From NCBI GenBank assembly GCA_027451445.1, contig DAIDJG010000434.1, positions 1 to 43,592 on the forward strand: a DNA stretch of 43,592 nt, read 5' to 3'. Positions 1-7,540 of the stretch are shown one piece after another. Numbering within the stretch: the first letter of the stretch is position 1; every line of letters starts with the position of its first letter. The notes below the pieces were generated by a model. It was not told the DNA's origin. It ran no database searches and was given only the letters and a program-made list of their open reading frames with translations. The stretch is from Singulisphaera sp. (GTDB lineage Bacteria > Planctomycetota > Planctomycetia > Isosphaerales > Isosphaeraceae). The position numbers and the translations under genes are program-made.

Positions 1-609
1 CTTCAGACCTTCCCAGGGATTGGTTCCCATCACCTGCGGGCATTCGCGCGTCTCGACGATCCAGAATCGCTCGACCCGTTCCGGTCGCGGCCGAAGGTGG
101 TCAAAAAGCACGAACGGCCAGCCGGTGCGAGGATCGAGGGCTCCGTCGAGGAAGTTCTCGCCGCCTCCCTGACTGATCCCCGGTCCGGCGGCGCCGGGGT
201 CAAAAACGCTGCCTGGCCTCGGTCTCCCTCCGCCGGGTGGGAGCCCCGGTGGCGGCAGGTTGGCTTCGTTCGATAGCGCACCGTCACGCCCGGTCCCAGG
301 CAGCGCTCGCAACAGCGGCGCCCGAGGGGGCGGCTCAGGAACCAGGGCGCCCGGAGTCGGCGGCTGGGTGAGAGGAGGCGTCGTGCTGGGCGGTTGGGTT
401 AAGGAAGGGGTCGCCGGCGACGGGGCGGGGGGTTGGGTCAAGGGGGGCTGACCACCAGGTGCCGGTCCCGGGGTCACCCCAGGCACCGGTGCGGTCGCTG
501 GCTGCGAAGGCTGGGGGGCTGCGGCAATTGCATCCGACCGAGCGGCGAACCCAAAAGCGAACAAGCTCAGCACGAAGGCGCTTGCGACCGACGGCTCCGA
601 GAAACCCAT
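1..609 (-). CDS. Secreted proline-rich protein of unknown function (3' end cut by window edge)
   Basis: An open frame runs on the minus strand from ATG at 609 to the left edge (203 codons, no stop). An AGGAGG ribosome binding site lies at 617-622, 7 nt before the ATG, which decides this start over the out-of-frame ATGs at 613 and 616. The N-terminus is signal-peptide-like (hydrophobic residues about 8-25, then an alanine-rich cleavage region). Residues about 30-125 are dominated by proline, with repeated PPLTQPP-type units, and look like a disordered linker. After about residue 145 the composition becomes that of a folded domain (for example GWPFVLFDHLRPRPERVERF), which continues off the window. 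I do not recognise the family. An exported or periplasmic protein is the most that can be inferred. Strand, start and export are well supported; function is unknown. Confidence 0.75.
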   Translation of the reverse strand, partial: MGFSEPSVASAFVLSLFAFGFAARSDAIAAAPQPSQPATAPVPGVTPGPAPGGQPPLTQPPAPSPATPSLTQPPSTTPPLTQPPTPGALVPEPPPRAPLLRALPGTGRDGALSNEANLPPPGLPPGGGRPRPGSVFDPGAAGPGISQGGGENFLDGALDPRTGWPFVLFDHLRPRPERVERFWIVETRECPQVMGTNPWEGLK

Positions 610-960
610 GCATCATCCTCCTGAAGAGCCGCCTCGTCCTTGGTGAGACCGCACAGAGTTTTATCGGCATTTCGAATAGTTGAATTCCAATCGTTTCTCC
701 GATCGCACGGGAAATCGGGCCTGCGCCGCCGCGTCTTGCGTTTTCGAGTCGAATTCCATCGCCGTTCCACACGCGGGATACCTTCTTGGAGACGGGCGCC
801 CATTGGGCTGGAAGGTGTTTTACACCAGGCGAGTCGACTGCACCCTCACACTTGCTCCGAGGACGAGCGCGGCGTACTCATATAACGCCTTTGCTCGCAC
901 TTCGGGTTCGTGTTTGTCGCTAATTCTGATGAAAGGCGCAACTCACGCTCAACACCAAAA
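610..960. other. Intergenic stretch with a degenerate palindromic-repeat fragment
   Basis: This 351-nt gap separates the 3' end of the dihydroorotate-dehydrogenase-like gene from the start of the left-edge secreted gene. It holds the ribosome binding site of the left gene at 617-622 and a degenerate copy (about 878-908) of the palindromic repeat seen intact at 33372-33437. I see no further gene; short open frames here lack ribosome binding sites and recognisable sequence. Confidence 0.6.
878..908 (+). repeat. Degenerate half-copy of the GCTCGCGCTTCGGGTT palindromic repeat
   Basis: The 16-mer at 893-908 matches positions 33417-33432 with a single mismatch (GCTCGCACTTCGGGTT versus GCTCGCGCTTCGGGTT). 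The loop octamer TCATATAA also recurs, starting 15 nt upstream here and 17 nt upstream in the intact copy. The opposite arm has decayed. This indicates a dispersed family of short palindromes inserted in intergenic DNA. Confidence 0.5.
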
Positions 961-2964
961 TCAACTCTCGGAGTGAACTCGTCGCAGGCGCCGCGCCCAC
1001 TCGTCAGCGAGTATGACGTCCGGAGAGCAGAGGTAGGGGTAGGAGAGCCAAAGTCCTGTCACGAACAGTGCGAGGCCCGCAAAGGCGGGGGTCAGGTGCC
1101 AGAGGTTCTCATAACCCACGGCGTAGTGGACGAGGATCGCCGCCAGGTAACCGGGAAGACCTGCAACGAGAGTCGTCCACCAGAGCCAGGACGAACCACG
1201 TCGGAAACCCCAGAGCGACGACGTCAGAAAGACCAGGCCCGCCGAGATCAGCATGCCGCCAAAGCTCGCGCGGTCGTGCGCGATGAGCGGCACCAGATGG
1301 GGACTGACGGCACCCAACTTATGGGCGTCGGTCTTCATGAATTGCAGGTCTTCGGGCACGAACACCGAGGTTATCCCGACCCCTGAAATCACGAGCCCGG
1401 CGACGATGAACGAGACGGCTTGAACGATGAAGAGGAGCTGACCCCACAGGCTTCGGCGCCAGCGGGCGTCGTCGTGCAGACTCGGCGCAGGAATCGCGGC
1501 GCGCGGCGAGAGTCGGGAGTGGATTCCCAGCAGCATCAATTGCAACAAAACAGATGTTACGAACGCGTGGAACGGATCGAAGTAGCCGAATCCCAGGAAC
1601 AGAAAGAAGCTCGCGAAGCCGGCGAATCCCGAAACCGCGACCGCCTTCATGGCCCAATGTTCTCCGCGTCGGATTCCGAACCAGGAGAGCCCAGCGTACA
1701 TCACGCCGATCGTCACCATCGCCCCCGCGAGAGTCACACGATCGTGGGTCATGAATCCGAGCAGTCGCGGATTCGCCGCGGCGATCGCCGTGCGAGGAAG
1801 GCCAACGAAGTGTTCGTCGTAAGGCAAGACGACCCGCGTCGCCGCGATGACGAGTGCAATCGAGCTGCCAACACACATGCTCAACCCTAACAGCAAGAAC
1901 CAGAACCACGTCAATTCGGCGCGACGGGCCGGCGCCGACACTCGCAGCGAATCGTCGCGGGCCTCAGCATGCGTGGCGAACAGCACGGCTTCGTTAACCC
2001 GTTTGGGGAGCCCGGGACCCGAGAAAACGAGTCCGCTGTCGATCTCGACGAGGTCCGCTCCCGCATCGATGAGGTCAAGCGCATCGGCCGGTTCGTGGAC
2101 TCCGCCGGAGGCAACGATGGATAAGCCCGAACCGAAGCGTTCCCGTAACTCCCGAACCCTTAACTGCGCCGTCGCGCGCACGGGTCGCCCCATAAGCCGA
2201 CAGCCTGTCGCGTCGCGCAAACCGCCGTCAACGAGAACGACCGCGATCCCTCGCGATCGCGCTTGCTCCACTCGTCCTACCGCCTCGGCCAGGGGTAGGT
2301 CCGGTGGCACGACCAACCACAAGCCGCGCGTTTCTGCGAGTTCGCGCCGCGCGGCGATCACGCCGTCGAGAAACGTCGACCAGTCGTCGATGGTCCAACG
2401 GGTGTGCGTTGGCGGATCGAGCGCAAAAATCGTGACGGTGCTGGAAAGCTGCGCGATCATCGTGCGCACATCGTTCACGGCGTCAGCGACAGATCGATCG
2501 GCGATTGTGGCAAGGCGCGCGACCAGGGGCAGCCCGACGCTCCGGGTCGCGGCGAGCCTGGTCGCCAGCGCTGCGGCCCCGATGTTCTCGGGTGGGTTCG
2601 CCATGGCGATGGATTGGTCGTGATCGGTGCGTTCGATCTCATCACTTTCGCGACTCACAGCGGGAAGAACCGTGATTGGCCCGAGCTCGATGAACCCGAA
2701 TCCGAATCGCGCCAGCGCTGGCAACGCGAATGCATCGATGTCAATTCCGCAGCCGAATCCCACCGCTGATGGAAAAGTCACCCCATTCAGCGTCCGGGCG
2801 AGTCTCGGGTCCGGATTCATGTGGCCCATGAAGTCGATAACGAACGGCCCGATCGGAGACCGGCCCAGCGTTCCCATGACACCAAGGGCCAGGTCGCGCG
2901 CGGCTTTCGGCCTGAGCCGGAAGAGCAACGGGCGGAACACCGTACGATACGACCAGTCGGGCAT
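961..2964 (-). CDS. Dihydroorotate-dehydrogenase-like barrel fused to a duplicated membrane module
   Basis: 667 residues from ATG at 2964 (GAGG 5 nt upstream; the frame stays open further upstream but without family similarity). Residues about 1-335 follow the class 2 (quinone-linked) dihydroorotate dehydrogenase fold: GFGFIELGPITVLP at about 87-101, and the FMN phosphate-binding end ASGGVHEPADALDLIDAGAD followed by SGLVFSGPGL (285-319). However, the catalytic-serine motif (NISSPNTPG in E. coli PyrD) is replaced by FALDPPTHTRW (180-190), the VKIAPDL lysine by LVVPPDL, and the GLDKDG lysine by GIDIDA. Residues about 352-645 hold roughly eight hydrophobic segments forming two similar halves, each with an HDR...G...RRG signature (about 407-433 and 563-589). 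A membrane-bound flavoprotein is likely, but classical dihydroorotate oxidation is doubtful. No pyrimidine gene lies nearby, so no pyrD symbol is given. Confidence 0.85.
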   Translation of the reverse strand: MPDWSYRTVFRPLLFRLRPKAARDLALGVMGTLGRSPIGPFVIDFMGHMNPDPRLARTLNGVTFPSAVGFGCGIDIDAFALPALARFGFGFIELGPITVLPAVSRESDEIERTDHDQSIAMANPPENIGAAALATRLAATRSVGLPLVARLATIADRSVADAVNDVRTMIAQLSSTVTIFALDPPTHTRWTIDDWSTFLDGVIAARRELAETRGLWLVVPPDLPLAEAVGRVEQARSRGIAVVLVDGGLRDATGCRLMGRPVRATAQLRVRELRERFGSGLSIVASGGVHEPADALDLIDAGADLVEIDSGLVFSGPGLPKRVNEAVLFATHAEARDDSLRVSAPARRAELTWFWFLLLGLSMCVGSSIALVIAATRVVLPYDEHFVGLPRTAIAAANPRLLGFMTHDRVTLAGAMVTIGVMYAGLSWFGIRRGEHWAMKAVAVSGFAGFASFFLFLGFGYFDPFHAFVTSVLLQLMLLGIHSRLSPRAAIPAPSLHDDARWRRSLWGQLLFIVQAVSFIVAGLVISGVGITSVFVPEDLQFMKTDAHKLGAVSPHLVPLIAHDRASFGGMLISAGLVFLTSSLWGFRRGSSWLWWTTLVAGLPGYLAAILVHYAVGYENLWHLTPAFAGLALFVTGLWLSYPYLCSPDVILADEWARRLRRVHSES

Positions 2965-3328
2965 GGGAACCTCGTCGGCACGTCGATGGCGAACGTCCTT
3001 GGAATCGGCGTCTTCCGCGAGCACACCATCTGTACACGGACAGAAGCAGTTTGAGTAGAAACCAGTCAGCAAAGTAGCAACCGAAGCCAAGGCGCCGCCT
3101 TAACTTCGCGGGGCGTTCGCACGCGCCCGATCGCCGCATCAAAGTTCGGCGACCACGGCGATCGCGGTACAGGAAATTGCCATAACAAGATGTCTGTCGA
3201 CCCCTCTGGACCGGAAGGCTCCAATCGTTTATTGGTAAAGATGCTTTCCCCTCACGGCGGAGATGGCTTGGAGCGGCCGGGTCAGTCACCGTAATCCGCG
3301 TGGGGCACGGGGGCAATGGAGCCCTGCT
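2965..3328. other. Divergent intergenic region between the dehydrogenase-like gene and msrA
   Basis: This 364-nt spacer must carry the promoters of two divergent genes. It includes the ribosome binding sites of both (GAGG just before 2964 on the minus strand, GGAG at about 3317-3320 on the plus strand). I see no gene, repeat or convincing sigma-70 promoter pair. Confidence 0.5.
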
Positions 3329-4216
3329 ATGAACGCACGTTGGGTTTCGGCGTTGTTCATGATGGCGTTTGGCCTGGTCTTGCCGCTCACGATATTGGGC
3401 CAGGAAGAAAAGCGACCGGAACCTCCGTCGCCGCAGGCGAACGCGACGGCAGCGCCTTCCGACGCGCCGGAAAAGCCCGCAACCAAAGACAACGCATCGG
3501 ACAAGCCTGCGAGTAAAGAGGACAAACCTGTGCCTCTGAAGCCGGGTAAAGTCGAATTGGCGACGTTTGGCGGCGGGTGCTTTTGGTGCACCGAGGCCGT
3601 CTGCGAGGTCGTCCCTGGCGTGTATTCCGCTGTCTCGGGGTATTCGGGAGGGAGTGTGCCGTTCCCGAGTTATGACGCCGTTTGCTCCGGGAACACCGGC
3701 CACGCCGAGGTCGTCCAGGTCGCGTTCGATCCTGCCATCATCTCGTACGAAAAGTTGCTCGAAGTCTTCTTTCGCTCTCACGACCCGACCACGCCGAATG
3801 CCCAGGGTCCCGATGTCGGAACTCAGTACCGCTCGATCATCCTGTACCACAGCGAGCAGCAGATGAAATCGGCCCTGAAAGTCGCGAAGGAGCTCAAAGC
3901 TCGGAAGGTGATCAAAGGGGACGTGGTGACGCAACTGGTTCCCTTCGTCGCGTTCTTTCCGGCCGAGGCGTACCATCAGGACTACTACAGGAATCACCCG
4001 TTCGAACCCTACAGCATGGTTTATATCGAGCCCAAGTTCGACTTGTTTCGGAAGATGATGAAGGGATCGAGGGCAGCTCAACCCAAGAGCCGCAACATCA
4101 AGGCGTCGGGTACGGTGAAGGCGGCGACGGATGCTACCAAGAAAACGAACGAAGCCGGGCCTGAGAGTGCGAGCCCGGATACGGCCGCGGCCGTGAAGGG
4201 CACAAAGGCTCCATGA
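3329..4216 (+). CDS. msrA: Exported peptide methionine sulfoxide reductase A
   Basis: 295 residues. The enzyme reduces methionine-S-sulfoxide in oxidised proteins. The catalytic cysteine lies in the GCFWC motif (residues 83-87, C84 nucleophile), followed by the family pattern GYSGG, GHAEVVQVAFDP, FFRSHDPTT and GTQYRSIILY. The core spans about 74-240. Start chosen at ATG 3329 (GGAG 8 nt upstream); it begins with a signal peptide (hydrophobic 8-23, then GQEE), so the enzyme is probably periplasmic. A lysine/proline/alanine-rich linker (25-72) and a 50-residue lysine/alanine-rich tail flank the domain, making it longer than the usual 170-220 residue enzyme. A free upstream frame from 3263 lacks a better ribosome binding site. 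It stands first in a plus-strand run but is separated from the next gene by about 200 nt. Confidence 0.95.
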   Translation: MNARWVSALFMMAFGLVLPLTILGQEEKRPEPPSPQANATAAPSDAPEKPATKDNASDKPASKEDKPVPLKPGKVELATFGGGCFWCTEAVCEVVPGVYSAVSGYSGGSVPFPSYDAVCSGNTGHAEVVQVAFDPAIISYEKLLEVFFRSHDPTTPNAQGPDVGTQYRSIILYHSEQQMKSALKVAKELKARKVIKGDVVTQLVPFVAFFPAEAYHQDYYRNHPFEPYSMVYIEPKFDLFRKMMKGSRAAQPKSRNIKASGTVKAATDATKKTNEAGPESASPDTAAAVKGTKAP

Positions 4217-4423
4217 CGACCGTCGGCGGGCCCCCTTAGGGAAGTCGAAGACATGATCCGGCCCCAAAATGGGGTTCGCGATTCCAAAGCGGGAGCAAGG
4301 TCCTGCACTACCACGAGCCCGATCGGCCTCAAATCACCGAGAGCCAGCCCCTGGACTGCTGTGGAGTCTCGCGCCATAATCCGGATCCAAACTGCGCGTT
4401 GGCCTGCCTTCGCCGGAGATCCC

Positions 4424-6004
4424 ATGCTGTTCGGATACGTCAGCGACGAGCGCTATGTGGCCTTGCCCGACGTTCTGCTCGAATTCGAGAACGGCCGTGA
4501 ATCGTTCGAGACCCGCTCCCGAGCGAGCGGATCGGTTCACATCGACGTCCCACCGGGTCCCTTCAAAGTCACACTTCAAAAACCCGGCTTCGGGGCCAAG
4601 AGCGTTCAGATCGAGGTCGGGACCGGCCTCCATCACTTTCGGCTCCTCTCCGACGGCCTGCTCGGCTACGCATGGCCGAAATGGCTACGCGCGGGCGAGA
4701 AGTCGGAGTTCCGGGTTCACTCAGTCGAACCGTACAAGCTCGGGCTCTGGCGTTATGGAGCGGAGAAGGAGTTTATCCGCAACCTCGGATGGTTCGATGA
4801 GCACGGCCCCCGCGCCACGATGCAAATCACACCCGATGGCGATTACACCCGGACGGGCGTCGCATGGAACAAGTACGGGTACGCCAATCCTCATCACAAG
4901 CAGTTCGTCGAAGCACCTTCGCGGTCGGGTCTCTATTACTTTCACGCCCACACGGCCCGAGGCGCGACGTTTGCATTCCCGTGGATCGTCGCACCGCAGA
5001 AGCCCTTAGCGCGTCTGGCGGTACTCGCCTCGAACATCACCTGGAACGCGTACAACAGCTTCGGTGGCCGGAGCAATTACATCAATCCCGACCGGCTGCC
5101 AGAGCGGCCCACAGTCAACGCTCGCCTGGAGCTCCAGCGCTACACCGATCCCGACAGCGTGACATATAGCGCAGACGTCTACGCTCCCCTCTCGTTCGAC
5201 CGGCCGGAGCCGATCAATCACATCGACCTCGCCGAGCAGATTACCGACCCAATCGAGGGGCGCGCCGCGTGTCACATCGCGCCAGCCGAATGGCGGTTCC
5301 TGGGATGGCTGGAACGCGAGGGATTCGCCTACGACTACTATGCGGAGACCCAACTTCACTCCGGCGCACTCAACCTCGACGACTACCGTGTGTTGGTCAT
5401 CAGCACCCACCCGGAGTATTGGACACGAGAGATGTACTTCCGCGTCAAGTCCTGGGTCTTCGAACGCGGCGGGCGTTTGCTGTACCTGGGTGGCAACGGA
5501 CTGAATTGCGAAGTCGATATGATCGACTCTTCTGCGGCCGTTTATCAGAATGGCGACGCGCGTAAGTTGATTCGAGGCGGCTTCGAGAGTCGGTTTCACA
5601 TGCGGGTCGAGTCGGAAGCGAACCTGCTCGGCGTGGTTTTTACCGATGCAGGCGTGATGACGGCTGCGCCGTTTCGGGCGCAGAACGCATCGCACTGGGC
5701 GTTTGCGGGGACGGGCTTACGCGAAGGAGACCTGTTCGGCGAGAAAAGCCTGCACATGCGTTGTGAAGGGGGAGCGTCGGGACACGAGACGGATAAGGTT
5801 TCACCGAGTTCGCCCCCCAACGTCGTAAAACTCGCCAAGGGGACGAACCGAGACGATGGCGGGGCCGACCTCATCACATTTGAGACACCGAGCGGGGGTG
5901 CCGTGTTTTCCGCGGGGTCGATCACCTGGACGAGCTCGATCCCGGTGGACGATGCCGTATCCCGAATCACCGCGAACGTCCTGAAACGATTTCTGGGAGA
6001 CTGA
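4424..6004 (+). CDS. N,N-dimethylformamidase large-subunit-like protein
   Basis: 526 residues from ATG 4424 (GGAG at 4415-4418; the frame extends upstream to 4253 without similarity). Residues about 4-75 form a beta-rich N-terminal domain. The rest matches the C-terminal domain of the large subunit of N,N-dimethylformamidase, with signatures ITWNAYNSFGG (205-215), YDYYAETQLHSG (303-314), ISTHPEYWT (326-334) and GGRLLYLGGNG. In the characterised iron enzyme the metal is held by tyrosines, a glutamate and a nearby histidine. H329 and E331 of HPEYW and the tyrosines above are candidates, from memory of the family. No small subunit is adjacent and no signal peptide is seen. The true substrate is unknown; a C-N bond hydrolase is the reasonable guess. 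The downstream permease begins within 57 nt in the same frame, suggesting co-transcription. Confidence 0.8.
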   Translation: MLFGYVSDERYVALPDVLLEFENGRESFETRSRASGSVHIDVPPGPFKVTLQKPGFGAKSVQIEVGTGLHHFRLLSDGLLGYAWPKWLRAGEKSEFRVHSVEPYKLGLWRYGAEKEFIRNLGWFDEHGPRATMQITPDGDYTRTGVAWNKYGYANPHHKQFVEAPSRSGLYYFHAHTARGATFAFPWIVAPQKPLARLAVLASNITWNAYNSFGGRSNYINPDRLPERPTVNARLELQRYTDPDSVTYSADVYAPLSFDRPEPINHIDLAEQITDPIEGRAACHIAPAEWRFLGWLEREGFAYDYYAETQLHSGALNLDDYRVLVISTHPEYWTREMYFRVKSWVFERGGRLLYLGGNGLNCEVDMIDSSAAVYQNGDARKLIRGGFESRFHMRVESEANLLGVVFTDAGVMTAAPFRAQNASHWAFAGTGLREGDLFGEKSLHMRCEGGASGHETDKVSPSSPPNVVKLAKGTNRDDGGADLITFETPSGGAVFSAGSITWTSSIPVDDAVSRITANVLKRFLGD

Positions 6005-6061
6005 GTCACGTCGAGCCCGTACGATCCCCCCTATCCGGCCTCGGACGAACGCCCCACCAAC
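5995..6061 (+). promoter_or_regulatory. Possible translation-start region of the permease without a canonical start codon
   Basis: The amidase-like gene ends at TGA 6002-6004. The 19 codons that follow, in the same frame, read like a permease N-terminus (YDPPYPASDERPTNVRW) and run without interruption into GTG 6062, yet contain no ATG, GTG, TTG or CTG. A GGGAG sequence at 5995-5999 stands 8 nt before an in-frame ACG (6008). GTG 6062 itself has no ribosome binding site. The real start may be ACG, or TGA readthrough or coupled reinitiation may occur. Confidence 0.4.
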
Positions 6062-7408
6062 GTGCGCTGGGCCGTGGTCGCGGTGCTGGCGAGCGCGGCA
6101 ATCACCTCGTATTTGACGCGGGCGAGCATCTCGTCCGCCGGAACGACGATCCAGGCCGATCTGCACCTCGATGACGTGCAAATGGGCTACGTCCTGAGCG
6201 GATTCTTTTGGGGCTACATCGTCCTTCAGATTCCCGGCGGTTGGCTCGGCGGGCGAATTGGTGTCCGCGCATCATTGGCCATCTTCAGCGTCCTGTGGTC
6301 GCTGGCGACGCTGGCCTCCGCCCTCGCACCATCGTTCGAGGTGCTCCGATGGTCGCGGGTCGCCATGGGAGCCGCGCAGGCGGGGTTGTTCGCCGTAACG
6401 ATCAAAGGTCTGGCGGACTGGTTTCCCGAGACCCGGCGCGGGACGGCGGGCGCGATGATCACGGGCTGCATGTCCGTGGGGGCGGTGATTGCCAGTGGGT
6501 TGACGGTCCGTTTGCTTGGTCCTCTCGGGTGGCGGGGGACGTTTGAAGCGTATGCGCTGGTCGGCGTTGTCTGGGCTGCCGGATTTTATTTGTGGTTCCG
6601 AAACACGCCGGAGGAACACCCGCGCGTGAATGCGGCGGAATGCATGCTCATTCGAGGAGAGGCGAAAAAGCCGGACGCACTCGCTGATCCCCTGAAGGAC
6701 AGCACCGTACCCGCCGATCAACCGAAGGGGCGTTCGTCGGCTCGCAGTGCGCTGGCCGTGATGGCAACGAGCCGGGGGATGTGGGCGCTCTGCATTCAGG
6801 CGTACTTCCGGGCCTTCGGCTACGCGCTGTTCATCACCTGGTTCCCCGCCTACCTCGAGAAGGCTCACCATGTGAGCAAGGCACGGGCCGGTGATCTCTG
6901 CATGATGCCGCTCGCGGCCGTGGTGATCGGGAGCTTCGCGGGCGGACCGCTCGTCGACGTTATCCTTCTGAGCACGGGGAGCAAATGGCTCAGCCGTTGT
7001 GGCGTTTCCGCGGTGTCGCTGGGTCTCTGCGGGCTCTTCACCCTCGTAGCCACACAGATGGCACAACCGCTGCTGATGGTTAGCGTGATTGCATTGGGGG
7101 CCTTGCTCTCCGGGATAGCGGCCCCTCCGACGTGGGCCGTGACCATGGACATCGGCGGTCGTCATACGTCGCTCGCATTTGCCATCATGAACATGGCCGG
7201 GAACGCGGGCGCGATCGCCTGCCCGATCGTGGTGGGATATCTGATCGATCATGTCACAAAAACCAACGGAGATTGGAACCTGGTTCTTTATCTGTTTGCC
7301 GGCATCTACGCCTCAGGCGCCATCGCCTGGCTCTTTCTTAACCCGAATAAATCCGCTGTGGATAAGGAAGAGTTTTATCCGCAGATGTCGCAGATGGACG
7401 CAGATTAG
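6062..7408 (+). CDS. MFS permease, anion:cation symporter (hexuronate/sugar-acid transporter) type
   Basis: 448 residues from GTG 6062, with 12 predicted membrane segments. The pattern after segment 1 (TSYLTRASISSAGTTIQ), the segment 2 region QMGYVLSGFFWGYIVLQIPG and ADWFPETRRGTAGAM are typical of the ACS family of the major facilitator superfamily, whose members take up sugar acids and other organic anions by cation symport. The central loop is about residues 195-235. The start is doubtful because the preceding in-frame codons look coding but contain no standard start. The last residues (after about 436, YPQMSQMDAD) are encoded by one arm of a palindromic repeat and are not family sequence. 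The upstream amidase-like gene and downstream enolase-superfamily gene point to uptake of a carboxylate that they process; this is inference. Confidence 0.88.
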   Translation: MRWAVVAVLASAAITSYLTRASISSAGTTIQADLHLDDVQMGYVLSGFFWGYIVLQIPGGWLGGRIGVRASLAIFSVLWSLATLASALAPSFEVLRWSRVAMGAAQAGLFAVTIKGLADWFPETRRGTAGAMITGCMSVGAVIASGLTVRLLGPLGWRGTFEAYALVGVVWAAGFYLWFRNTPEEHPRVNAAECMLIRGEAKKPDALADPLKDSTVPADQPKGRSSARSALAVMATSRGMWALCIQAYFRAFGYALFITWFPAYLEKAHHVSKARAGDLCMMPLAAVVIGSFAGGPLVDVILLSTGSKWLSRCGVSAVSLGLCGLFTLVATQMAQPLLMVSVIALGALLSGIAAPPTWAVTMDIGGRHTSLAFAIMNMAGNAGAIACPIVVGYLIDHVTKTNGDWNLVLYLFAGIYASGAIAWLFLNPNKSAVDKEEFYPQMSQMDAD

Positions 7409-7508
7409 AAGTTTCAATACATAAAATAAAAATCAATTAAAATTCGCATAATCCAATCGAAACGTCCGATGTCTCATTCATCTGCGTCCATCTGCGACAT
7501 CTGCGGAT
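7377..7508. repeat. Perfect 29-bp inverted repeat with AT-rich loop
   Basis: Arm 1 (7377-7405) and arm 2 (7480-7508) are exact reverse complements over 29 bp, each built from the imperfect repeat units CCGCAGATG, TCGCAGATG and GACGCAGAT. The 74-nt loop is far richer in A and T than the surroundings. Arm 1 lies inside the permease gene and supplies its last codons, with the TAG stop one base beyond it. The element resembles short dispersed palindromes found in many planctomycete genomes and probably inserted here. It could act as an RNA hairpin between the permease and the next gene. Confidence 0.9.
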
Positions 7509-7540
7509 GACGAATCTTCGTTTTGGAGAAGCAGCCGTAC

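Noticed and set aside
335-772. 145-codon minus-strand frame overlapping the left-edge gene
   Set aside because: The competing frame from 609 has a better-spaced AGGAGG, a signal peptide and continues to the edge. The 145-codon frame has arginine-rich shadow composition.
1847-2623. 258-codon plus-strand frame
   Set aside because: Antisense to the dihydroorotate-dehydrogenase-like gene; arginine/serine-rich with no motifs or ribosome binding site.
961-2964. Assignment as a functional pyrD
   Set aside because: Catalytic serine motif and lysines are missing and no pyrimidine genes are close.
7369-7515. CRISPR-like or IS-end interpretation of the 29-bp repeat
   Set aside because: There are only two copies in inverted orientation, a single 74-nt spacer and no transposase frame inside.
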